This document shows positions 28,001 to 32,755 of a DNA stretch of 53,541 nucleotides, one piece after another. Position numbers and translations under genes: made by a program. The stretch is from a virus. Position 1 is the first letter of the stretch, and every line of letters begins with the position of its first letter. Below the pieces are notes generated by a model that was given only the letters and a program-made list of their open reading frames with translations, was not told the DNA's origin and searched no databases. The stretch is from the IMG/VR virus record IMGVR_UViG_3300008120_006071, positions 1 through 53,541 of that record; one strand, written 5' to 3'.

Positions 28001-28869
28001 AAAGTTTTATCAAGTAAATTTGTTGCACCGTCGATACTACCAATAGTACTTAATCTTTGACCGTGTATACCGCTAAATGGTTGATCACTGACAAGGTCAG
28101 TATTAACATTACCTTGATAGTTTTGATTCTGTTGCGCATCTGAATTAGGAACTTGGAATGTAATTACACCCTCAGAAGTTCCGTTATTTTCAACTCCAAA
28201 AATATCCCTAGTACCAACGTTTGGTCTGTTTGGTACGGTTCCAGATAAACCTGGCTCTGTTTGAATCCAAAACTTAGATGTTTGATCTACGTTAAAATAA
28301 TACGTGCCGCCTCGAAGCAGTGTAATGGTAGGATTAAATTCTTCTATTTCAAAATTATCTTGTACAAATAAAAATTCATTAGTTTGACTCACTACATCAA
28401 AAAATGAAGTTAGGTTAATCGGTAATGGTTCTATGTTAACTACGTCAGGACCAAAAGGTAACCAGTAATACTGGCTGTAGTTAGATATTTTGTCAAGGTT
28501 TGTAAAGCTATCCCAACTATAGAACTGGTTATCAAATAAAAGTGAGTTATTTGTTACTGGTGCTCCTTGTAATTTTAGAGCATCAATCATTTCGGGGTAG
28601 CTAATAAAATCTAAAGCGGTAGTTGTGTCTTTCTTTTTAAATACAACCGCTGGTTCTAATTGATAATCTGTTCTTGTTTTATTAATTTCAGGTATATAAT
28701 ATGAATTAGGAGTAAGACCATATTCAAATCGTCTGCCGATATAACCTTGAAGTTTTTCTAAATCTTGTTGTTGTACAAGTTGATCCAACGTGGCGGATAA
28801 GAAATTTTCATTAGGTGTTGTCTTAAAAATTTCTGGAAGAAAATCAATTGTTCTTACTTTTGCTACCAT
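13024..28869 (-). CDS. giant baseplate-locus structural protein, 5,281 aa
   Basis: One uninterrupted frame of 15.8 kb, directly after gp6 (12 bases), the place that gp7 holds in T4 (about 1,000 aa there). The N-terminus (TIDFLPEIFKTTPNENFLSATLDQL) and NAWSRGNRWFHAQVI near residue 530 resemble very large structural proteins of marine T4-like phages. Residues about 2270-2920 hold FG-GAP-like beta-propeller repeats (FGSSVAYD, FGKNIATNSNATQLFVSAPN, GAVYIYDR, YGNNIAFNNYNVLIGSP). Residues about 4260-4590 hold Asp-box/BNR-like propeller repeats (LISYDGFSWV, LLSYDGTTWS, LYSGDGEVWN). Two LGG..P.N.. ITV units lie near 3930 and 4075, and two GE/DE.I.(Y/F)..GLTRGA.GT units near 3590 and 5205. No signal peptide is seen. 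A baseplate-wedge or peripheral tail role is inferred from position; the gp7 equivalence is only positional. Confidence 0.75.
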   Translation of the reverse strand: MVAKVRTIDFLPEIFKTTPNENFLSATLDQLVQQQDLEKLQGYIGRRFEYGLTPNSYYIPEINKTRTDYQLEPAVVFKKKDTTTALDFISYPEMIDALKLQGAPVTNNSLLFDNQFYSWDSFTNLDKISNYSQYYWLPFGPDVVNIEPLPINLTSFFDVVSQTNEFLFVQDNFEIEEFNPTITLLRGGTYYFNVDQTSKFWIQTEPGLSGTVPNRPNVGTRDIFGVENNGTSEGVITFQVPNSDAQQNQNYQGNVNTDLVSDQPFSGIHGQRLSTIGSIDGATNLLDKTLIFFGAPALQNASVDTFFDEYGFDNDTIAPFGFDSTDLVNVNQYFFKINYIQTDTPGDPIINLSPLTVIPQNTNITVLAGNKYISKKLVRLSTGEIQLIPELTAPLDVLYYQDSSNLRKFGVIKIVDSNTANFINVETEILGKLSYTSPNNVKFTNGLKINFSGDVIPEKYKTDQYYVEGVGTGIKLIPSSLLVTPESYSQSVYEPYDASPYDTAPYSDIVESPITPDYITINRAATNLNAWSRGNRWFHAQVIQETIKHTNSTNLLNIINSKEARAKRPIIEFYPNLKLFNLGTEAKGPVDYFDVTATDAFTQVANQLQYYPDGSSFGLFDGCKVIFSADTDTNIKNKIFRVNFVSTSIANQTSTIASVTTASNDRVTVTDSTKFVVGSLVSLNQDIGNLTAFTKYYVYDKPNSTSIRLSTDPNLSSFIQLDNGTGNVLLSQSPPIITLTKIADGDIQNYDQIVVLLGENRKGFSYWFDGINWIQGQLKTTVNQPPLFDVFDNNGLSFGDTDYYASSSFIGSSLFQYATGTGNNDTVLGFPLKYSSVDNVGDIQFNVSFNTDQFTYVLNGNPTVQNVNQGYPYIFTSREEYTRQLGWQTAISESIQYQAFTFNYIPQNGNAIFICDVPANSTDSTAWPVVKVYVGDNLLFDSDFTFTVENNSTIVTLNANPILETPIEVLIYSNSVSKTAYFTIPTNLENNIFNAQISNLNLGDIKNHYLSICTNSKRIVGQIFGSNNYRDLPNLVKYGSKIIQNSAPLSLTGALLKNANFNLIDSLNFSSTEYIKFKNLLIDVVNKTPYESYQIASVILDNAINEITSFKAQNNSFFWSDMLPSRGAYITNRYTFNADVLQAQFTLSKIYDFTSANYDGVLLYLQRTENGLVFERQLIKDVDYLVSADAPLVTLYTDLIAGDIIIVNEYNQTYGSYVPNTPTKLGFYPATIPEIVYDTSYINPAWFIKGHDGSLTRLYGNYTNGYLNDYRDQVIFEFECRIYNNLKVSSKIPISSDEVLPGQFRSTNYNYDEILQLYSLSFLNWIGQNRIDYKSQYYLTNNAYTYNYYQATNRLDNTIVKRGNWRGLYNWFFDTTTPNSTPWEMIGYTNKPVWWDSYYGAAPYTKNNLVLWTDMENGYDYNNGDPIIIESRKRPGLLQVLPVDDLGNLVDPMNSVIGNYDQLTFQTQWKVGDWGPAEYSYLKSSSWPFDLVKLLALCKPAKFFALGENLDTYKFNTEFNQYLLNDKFRFSTIGAVVYGSGNAQHSYLNWVVDYVQSNGNSGYDILTDYLNNLDVRLVYRVAGFSDKDLLKFYVDKGSPNSKNNSLLIPDESYRVILHENQPFDTITYSSVIIQKTETGYQVFGNSQNKIYFKASAPIVNGKYNTITSGSLSVKLSKNFSDKVVVVPYSTEFNTPQALSEFINAYGNYLGTQGLLFDQVENNLLLNWNQMIQEVLAWVQAGWESGSILNINPLAQKIVISKENAIVQPLTIQDQNYVLNQNLIPIQIKDMSVIRNGVEFSAVPLKVDDTVSYFNANLSNIEHAIIFDNATLFNDLIYDPNTGLRQYRILLKGSKTATWDGTVDTKGFILNQDNILEWQSNVKYTKGVIVKYKNNYYAANEVIQPADTFQQGLWTKVDYEDIQKGLLPNASSRAFESTLYYDSYKANLENDADLLAFSLIGYRPRNYLAAANLDDISQVNLYKTMIVEKGSKQATSAIQNITLQTGGINYTTYENWAINIGNYGGLLNQNFIEFKLEEQKLNGNPAIVSIINGIGEPGSMQEIPIYGLSNYGRVPQDVRILPLLPSYKMNQLPSAGYVNFDDVKAHSYKVTTLNQNSVSIYDIYKNEYIWIADFKGDWKAYATVSLGNSNSFVTLTNVVNNLNNTCTVFFDKPHGLTVNDVILILNYSNFVDGFYIVIKINSINSIVIDLSLPLSISNVESSGIVAKLQNQRVNSPKDISTLNLLDTEFVKSTVWVDENTDGTWAVYRKAINYVGATSFSKPTPTTTFGSSVAYDANLGYFLADSGAGNVYRYKYVPNINFWNLEETITLSSSPVGFGASMDKQQNFLTVLKSASTSRVYVYELVQTNKIEAVALQNSFSISGVTDKVVMSDDCNYFFVGKGSTRQVFVYRKNTYLTYTSIGYSLVTAIQQNGTQFTVSGDRRSLLLEGQMVSFSNADTAQTYKVITGEYNVSSNRTTFTIDGYFFAGVAAGTAVYRAYYNYTSVATITGSGSATNFGKNIATNSNATQLFVSAPNQDFSAVTDTGAVYIYDRIKQTFESRFTAIQTLPTDFTLAWTPVNSITVFLNGDILPSSSYSVASNVLTINVKISAGDLITVEGNDFVLSQTLVGHTEVASPRVGILYGQGLDANNAGNELLIGSPFDIVNSTGTEGSVYRYTNAGKKFGIITGSSVYTLSTSINVLINSFMVTLPSTGIDTAITAINEANIPNVQASKTDDNKLIIQLINQNLNLSGDKLNLTVFVQADFASLGITYYTKTQELHDPNLQNATQYGTAIKFNELNSFVVTAPTSNRYTQTTFDFTDDEDYTNDTIFDNNFTSFIDVVVDAGSAYLYDYLGAYNESIDNIGKFVLAQLLNDTTTTLGNAPYYGNNIAFNNYNVLIGSPTYLTGSQNGRVNIFRNDVTKSNWSVYRSPEQTVDIEKLHVVSIYNNLNNLTIVNLDYIDPLQGKLLGAVRENLDYISSVDPAGYNNSTTGKVVWGQEYIGKLWFDTSQTKFIDYHQNDTLYNSKYWGSVFPGSVVSVYTWIESDVTPINYVGIGSVYDIDSYTTLYEVVDGGTIVTRYYYWVKNVGTVIGRNKTLSDNIVSAYIANPISSGIAFLAPLKQNVFGLYNVYEYISSNFTSLHLGFKSSTGDDVAHTEFKLIRDGYAEDFLPGLPTLYNNLVRPDGLYQKLLDSFAGVDAQGQAVPNPFLPKLLQTGTSLRPNQSFFYNRLTALQNYCEFANGIMLKYPITELKNPSFLSLGGVALTGANAPAFFTLSGDNFDTNDYWEYVNWWEQGYSDATRTDIDVPKYYDLDKLTTFENMIAGVNSNSNGKREVYIYRNNGWNRIGLELGTIQIKNSLWDYTINGIGFGDSFFDNDVYDSFPSLETYYIIRGLNEEVFTDDLLIYRNQGLILLFQYIITESDQFGNYLPWLNKTSFLDVDHTLRELEQTKNFQRDNEDFLFGYINEVKPYRVKLKEFSLKYTKTNLYDGDITDFDLPAQWNETLNSFVTPELVFNDSLLPSQYQSTDAIWQKPQYNQWFNNYGVKLEGRPNYFIGLLKEYVPVATKIIVVDNAFGYPVIGVIKIDDEFIGYTNVDRDAGILSGLTRGALDTEVIDHMPGSKIFIDLPAVSVLYSGRAYTEPPNIITYVDTSVFPAPKVQAALKAQLSGGEVVAITVSNSGEGYKVLPELIVEPAIEHKFNSTDVNFTNYTINVPFKLFETGDLLQYRKGENTLPILGLIDKEYYYIRLIEYGLDKPEVTITNEDRPTAIAFYGSKINAITDRHRLSIVKARTNSNNHILSLGARLAPISSNAPTRQITPFLKFDRTSYRPTVQVWEPNQFYIADYNSIGNDASYASKLATALPYTSVTGPVAPAGGTGAIFDVFAWIYGNEDEPPYFYSSGDTYGVYTANLNSGGLNYQIGDVITISGASLGGVAPTNSCTITVTQISVFGSIIEFTTEGIPSTVFRSSLQGATVPISAVTTESGTNNVIVTFNYNDSSLTPGYLKNVKIYFYKTARLTTPYVYDDSGSGGAIIWVTSPRIYGTTVLNEYSVDVKDFGNIYSTGDTITIAGNLLGGTTPANDLVITVTFALLGEIIFYSLSGICSNAYAEYYTVPINTTQCRLYNNSILTDPVKNTIARPFIFAVGDFGFYPEPFTSPSASLVAYNNKLYKCIESNSDLTFDFTKWELLQSDYPYINALDRIVTYYEPTSNMPGKHLPLLLSGLEYPNGTYLGNKFDQNIDIDVNLQGQPFYPNEIDIKSIVYDGSKYVAIGNTPTYATILYSVEGRNWSFKKISDVPINVTSLIYSGSFFVITAQNSSAPLLISYDGFSWVSAGSYTVFDDAPFDVTDFDTLSVETPNDELNGIVYYNNNYVAVGNNVLTSLNATSWGVGYSFQSQLPNTLRAVTYVAGSSIIFEGYVAVGSGTSIIDGANSPSPVFAEQSRILLSYDGTTWSNTNQTIDAVFNTVFSSNSKIVAAGDSAKIYWSVNASNWNIATILGPAITNKINHGIFALDTYIIIGDNGLVLYSGDGEVWNQTAAISTNNLNEITFDGTYLIVVGENSTILRSRNVIDWENISFLVTGDPEYVVQGETFLSGYGPEEMIPAVITDNLQMVVKTTPGSLWDPTVYENFGFNIVGVTIDTGNATEFSFAGLSPYVTQIAVYIVSNSNTRATRIYSVSEVPTVTSLTRIQSIDWVNKTVTLTSQLNSTENIYVECYDIGGGNQQVKGTSDTTPIKLDTEKNISYIDTNYPYRELFYQYPVVYLNGVKQVENTNYKLEPNVSNSIKIVFTTVLNPATNYISFAIFGPTTTNQYQYCMPETQVFQYTSGPKTFTLTNSMSGVNPSNAVVEVNGIRARNTTDYTIVGTTLTVLASLSATNIVSVTSFNDTQNQSFVTQTSTTIRVTPIYYVNTPATPVVVTTAINAVLINQDQVLIDGAQNIPEINNNIFYVRVLPTYVENAVTYYRYELYLDVNLSIPVVGNTYGSYYINGEGSGGYIWKYSDTIQLTQPTFDVVDVNRLFVHINGTRVTPDNLRINQPNNRLSIMSPISLGNTIIVTSYMPSPTPNELWYSLSVNRKGEMTIANSNIQNRTWLLEPLYPTDISISVNDVSKLVDITYEIIRASYNNTTKKLYCFLNYNIIDIVLLTVYNVTTDVELAKTAYYLNTVNSTTEVIFTAGVEDGDELEFTLRFGDTVIINGEKITFRGINLEENTITNIVRGAEGTAVLPVHEIYSNVLSLSTKDILDSFYYDKVWNSDDYSASGDPLQISNSIPANFLKSD

Positions 28870-28881
28870 ATCTTTTTCTCA

Positions 28882-31800
28882 TTAAGGTTGTAATTGTTCA
28901 GGGGTAATTGCTGAAATTATAATAATATCATTTGATTGTGCGCCGTTTACAAAAATTTCATAAGGCGCACATCTTATCTCGTATAAATCACCAAACGTAA
29001 GTGATGGATCTTTTGGAACTAAAATAGCCGAACTTATTAGACCATTTAAATTTGAATGCAAGTAAGCACTCAATTCGCTAAAGAAGAACGTATCTCCAAA
29101 ATCCCAATTATCAATACTAAAGTAATTATTCATCGCTGTTATCACAGCAGAACGAACCTCACTATCACTTGCTGTAGTTAAACTAGATTTAATCACCTTA
29201 ATAGTAGCTTGAAGTTGCGGAGCTGCTTTATCACCAAAAAGAGGTTTGAAAGTAACGCTATTGAAAACGACAGTATCACTCATCATTTTATAATCGTTGA
29301 CTTTATTATACTCTTGTGTTAATTGTTCTACTGTAGGTTTAGCCGGTTCTGAAATAGTACCAGTTGTATCTTTAATCCAATTTGTGTATGAATTATAATA
29401 GGCTAAAGTAACAACATATAAATCTATAATATTTGTTGTACCTGGATCTATTCGTGTCGTATTATTACTTAGATGATTATATTGGAAGAATAAACTTTGT
29501 CTGCCTGTCAAAGCAATATAATTAGTAACTTGTACCAAATTAACTATGTTCTGAGAAGTAGAATCCTCAAAAGATTTGTAAAATTTGTTTTCACTAAATG
29601 CATAAAAAACCTGACCTACTGGATATTCATACTTCACAACTTCAACATCATTTTTGTTTGCATAACTGTAATTTATTAAATTAGGTTCAGTTAATCCATT
29701 TTTTGTCAAATAATTTATGTCTGTTATTGTTTCAATAAAAACAAAAAATCCAGTATTAGTAGATCCAAAAGTATAACCTGTAATTGTACTGAAAAAGTCC
29801 GGATCTTCTATCAGAGAAGAATTTTTTGCATCTAAACTGCTTATCTCAATCGCATAATCATCGGGATAACCATCAGCTTCAACCGTCTGTCCAACCACAT
29901 TCAATCTAAAATCTTCGCCTAATATAGATAATGAATTTGGTGTAGTATTTGTCTTAAGTACTTTTACAGCATCATATGCTATAGTTCCAGAAAGAGGATC
30001 AAAAATAATTTTTTCAGAATCAAAAGTAAATCTTGTATTCTTTACACTTCCGAAATAATAAGTGATAGCTTTACTTGTAATTCTATAAGAGCCTCCACCT
30101 AAACTTTCGAACTTAACTAGAGCATCCGATCTGTTATAATCACCTACAAACCAACGATCAACATTAATTGGTAAATTATTTACGTAGTATAACGAAAAAC
30201 TTTGTAAATTTTCAAAATAATCTAATACTAATTGTAATATTGGATTAGGTAATATATTATCGAAAACAGGAATAATTGTTTGAAGAATGGCTCCAGTAGC
30301 TACAAATCTACTTAAACTTACTGGTCCTAATCCATTATATAAATTACCTTCACCGCCGTTAAATCCATCATCAACTACATTCAGTACGTTGACCCACATA
30401 AAAGTATTATTTGGAGAAGGAGCTGCTCCGGCAACTAATCTATCATTCAAAAAATAATATCCAGAAGGTGCAACAAATTTTAATAGTGCACCAGCTGTAC
30501 AATATTTCATATTATATGCATTATAAATTCCTGCAGCGACAGGTCCATTAGAATTTTCAAAATAACCAGTAACTAACGTACCGTCATAGCTTGTTTGATT
30601 CCAAGTTGTAATGCCGTCACCAGATGCAACATTAATAGGATATCTATTGCAAGTTATAACATAGTATTGATATAAATTTCTGTTAGAAATAATTTCTAAA
30701 ATTTGATTACTGAATAATCGGTTAGCTGAACCAGATGCTTCATTAGTATTGAAATCATAAAATTTGTCATTGGTGTTAAAATATAATGCACCATCATCTG
30801 CGAAACTTGTTGTGCTTGAATATTTTCCAGTAGGGTCTAGTAAATCAAAATTTCTAGAAATTCCTATAGAACTTCTATTAAGAGCTTTAGTCTTAATAAT
30901 TGAACTGTACAGAGTGTATGGGAAATTATTATAATCTTCCCCGTTCACCATTCTATTCTGTGCATAAAAATGCACAGGTGCTTTTGCCTTAATGTCAGGA
31001 ATTGATTCTCTTGATTGTGCATTGTTAACAGGTTGAGTTAGTTCAACTGTCATTGTTAGCGTTTCAATTCTGTTAAACTTACTCACATAGCTAAACGTTA
31101 ATGTGGTGTTTGTCAACTCAGCAGGGTCAATAGAATATTGTAATCCATTACTTGATCTTACATATGATCTAAATGATCCAACAGGAATTTCACTAAAGAC
31201 ACCATCACCAAATATATAATTCACTTGATCATTAAATCTTGAGGTTACAGAAAATACTGCCTTTCTTGAATTTTCTTCTCTTAAATAGGTGTTCGCATAA
31301 AGATTATCAACCTGTACCCAATTTAGTAATTGGTTAGTAGTAGAATCTATTTTATATAACCAAGTATCAGTGTTATTAATACCCTGTATCTCTCCAATCG
31401 GAATAGATTGATTTGCAATTTGTTGATTCAGTGTAAAATCGTAATTAATAAGTGAACCCTGTTTGAAATACAAGAAGAACCCTGTGTTCAAACTACCATA
31501 CCCTAATTTGTCATTTCTGTATAAAATATTAAAGGTGCCTTTTGGATTAGGTGGAATCTCATAAACATATGTTTCATTCAAACTTGTTGCACTCACACAT
31601 TCAAAATTCATAGTTACCCCACCAACAGTAGCATTAAATGGTATTACGGGTAAAACTGTATTTGGAATACGCAGTGAGTATTCTTCAGTTTTAATATTTG
31701 AAATTTCTTGAATATTTCCTGGTCTTCCAATTCTCTGTGCGTCTACTAACGTGGCATTAATAATTGAATTGAATTGCTCTAACCAATTTGGGTTGGCTGG

Positions 31801-32238
31801 GTCATTCCAAAACACAGGAATTCCTCCTAATCCTAAACCATTGATGTCTGTAACATTTTCTGTTGTGGTTATACTTGTTATTTTTAAAAACCCCTGAGCT
31901 GCATTATTTCGTTTGGGGTTGTAGTTAACTAAATTGGCAAGTTTGATTACGCTATCTCTACGTTCTGCAGTGTCAATAAAATTTTCACGTGTATTTAGGT
32001 CATCCCTAAACGACACTGCTTGACCCATAAATGCAATAACGTCTAATAAAGCTATAAATTCACTACTTTCAACATAATCGTTAAATGTTTCAGGGTAGTA
32101 CAGACGCAAATAATCTATGAAACTTTTTCTTAGAGTTTCATAATCATAGCTTTGAAAATTGGCTTGACTATAGGTTTTATATACTGTTTTCCAGTCGTTT
32201 ACGCCAAAAATTGTTGCTTGTCTTGAACTTGTAGCCAT
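28882..32238 (-). CDS. gp6: baseplate wedge protein gp6
   Basis: The N-terminus (ATIFGVNDWKTVYKTYSQAN, DYETLRKSFIDYLRLYYPE, FNDYVESSEFIALLDVIAFM) is the strongly conserved start of T4 gp6 and its marine-phage relatives. RDDLNTRENFIDTAERRDSV and NLVNYNPKRNNAAQG follow. The C-terminus includes LQATIKVIKSSL and LSFGDLYEIRCAPYE-like sequence, the part related to baseplate J proteins. gp6 forms the ring that holds baseplate wedges together. At 1,118 aa it is nearly twice T4 gp6 (about 660 aa), as is usual in marine phages. A GATAAATAT late box lies 19 bases upstream with a modest AGAGA. It is followed within 12 bases by the giant gene. Confidence 0.9.
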   Translation of the reverse strand: MATSSRQATIFGVNDWKTVYKTYSQANFQSYDYETLRKSFIDYLRLYYPETFNDYVESSEFIALLDVIAFMGQAVSFRDDLNTRENFIDTAERRDSVIKLANLVNYNPKRNNAAQGFLKITSITTTENVTDINGLGLGGIPVFWNDPANPNWLEQFNSIINATLVDAQRIGRPGNIQEISNIKTEEYSLRIPNTVLPVIPFNATVGGVTMNFECVSATSLNETYVYEIPPNPKGTFNILYRNDKLGYGSLNTGFFLYFKQGSLINYDFTLNQQIANQSIPIGEIQGINNTDTWLYKIDSTTNQLLNWVQVDNLYANTYLREENSRKAVFSVTSRFNDQVNYIFGDGVFSEIPVGSFRSYVRSSNGLQYSIDPAELTNTTLTFSYVSKFNRIETLTMTVELTQPVNNAQSRESIPDIKAKAPVHFYAQNRMVNGEDYNNFPYTLYSSIIKTKALNRSSIGISRNFDLLDPTGKYSSTTSFADDGALYFNTNDKFYDFNTNEASGSANRLFSNQILEIISNRNLYQYYVITCNRYPINVASGDGITTWNQTSYDGTLVTGYFENSNGPVAAGIYNAYNMKYCTAGALLKFVAPSGYYFLNDRLVAGAAPSPNNTFMWVNVLNVVDDGFNGGEGNLYNGLGPVSLSRFVATGAILQTIIPVFDNILPNPILQLVLDYFENLQSFSLYYVNNLPINVDRWFVGDYNRSDALVKFESLGGGSYRITSKAITYYFGSVKNTRFTFDSEKIIFDPLSGTIAYDAVKVLKTNTTPNSLSILGEDFRLNVVGQTVEADGYPDDYAIEISSLDAKNSSLIEDPDFFSTITGYTFGSTNTGFFVFIETITDINYLTKNGLTEPNLINYSYANKNDVEVVKYEYPVGQVFYAFSENKFYKSFEDSTSQNIVNLVQVTNYIALTGRQSLFFQYNHLSNNTTRIDPGTTNIIDLYVVTLAYYNSYTNWIKDTTGTISEPAKPTVEQLTQEYNKVNDYKMMSDTVVFNSVTFKPLFGDKAAPQLQATIKVIKSSLTTASDSEVRSAVITAMNNYFSIDNWDFGDTFFFSELSAYLHSNLNGLISSAILVPKDPSLTFGDLYEIRCAPYEIFVNGAQSNDIIIISAITPEQLQP

Positions 32239-32256
32239 ACGTTTTATCTCTTTTTA

Positions 32257-32265
32257 ATATTTATC
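32257..32265 (-). promoter_or_regulatory. T4-type late promoter box for gp6
   Basis: The minus strand reads GATAAATAT in the 48-base gap between gp25 and gp6, about 19 bases before the gp6 ATG. Confidence 0.65.
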
Positions 32266-32286
32266 TTAACTGAAAATGCGCTATTT

Positions 32287-32742
32287 TCAACGGTTATTTG
32301 CTGATACTGTGCCACTACCTCTATCAAAATTCAGTTGTAATAGTTGAACTTTATTCTGAGGAGATATTGCCATCTCAATTTCTGTTAAAAATCCATTTTC
32401 ATACGGGTATGTATTAATCGCATTTAATATGATTCTAGGATCCTGAGATGCGATCCGTCTTATTTCGTTATCAATTTGAATTTGAATCTCAGGAATATTT
32501 GGTTCAAATATGTATGTCCAAATTGAAGTTCCATATGCAGGATTACCTACTTTTTGTCCTTGGGGTGTGTTTAAAGCATTCAAAAAATCAACTATCACAA
32601 GTTGATCGTCATATAGACTGAACTTTTTGTTTGGGAATACTGGAGCCACAATTGAACCAGGTCCTCCGCTTATTCCAGGTGGAATCACAGAAGGTTTCTT
32701 TGCATTTGTGAATAGAGTACTAAATCCTTTGTATATAACCAT
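32287..32742 (-). CDS. gp25: baseplate wedge protein gp25
   Basis: Matches the gp25 / phage W family: DQLVIVDFLNALNTPQGQ, GNPAYGTSIWTYIFEPN, then IQIDNEIRRIASQDPRIIL and TEIEMAISPQNKVQLLQLNFDR. The G.P..G..(I/L)W.y.FEPn motif followed by an (I)..EI.R....DPRI helix is diagnostic. gp25 nucleates sheath assembly at the baseplate, and the lysozyme-like fold of this family is not catalytic. At 151 aa it is a little longer than T4 gp25 (132 aa), mainly through a Pro/Gly-rich N-terminal segment. It sits between gp5 and gp6, an order that makes sense for a baseplate block. Confidence 0.9.
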   Translation of the reverse strand: MVIYKGFSTLFTNAKKPSVIPPGISGGPGSIVAPVFPNKKFSLYDDQLVIVDFLNALNTPQGQKVGNPAYGTSIWTYIFEPNIPEIQIQIDNEIRRIASQDPRIILNAINTYPYENGFLTEIEMAISPQNKVQLLQLNFDRGSGTVSANNR

Positions 32743-32755
32743 AATAATATCTCAC

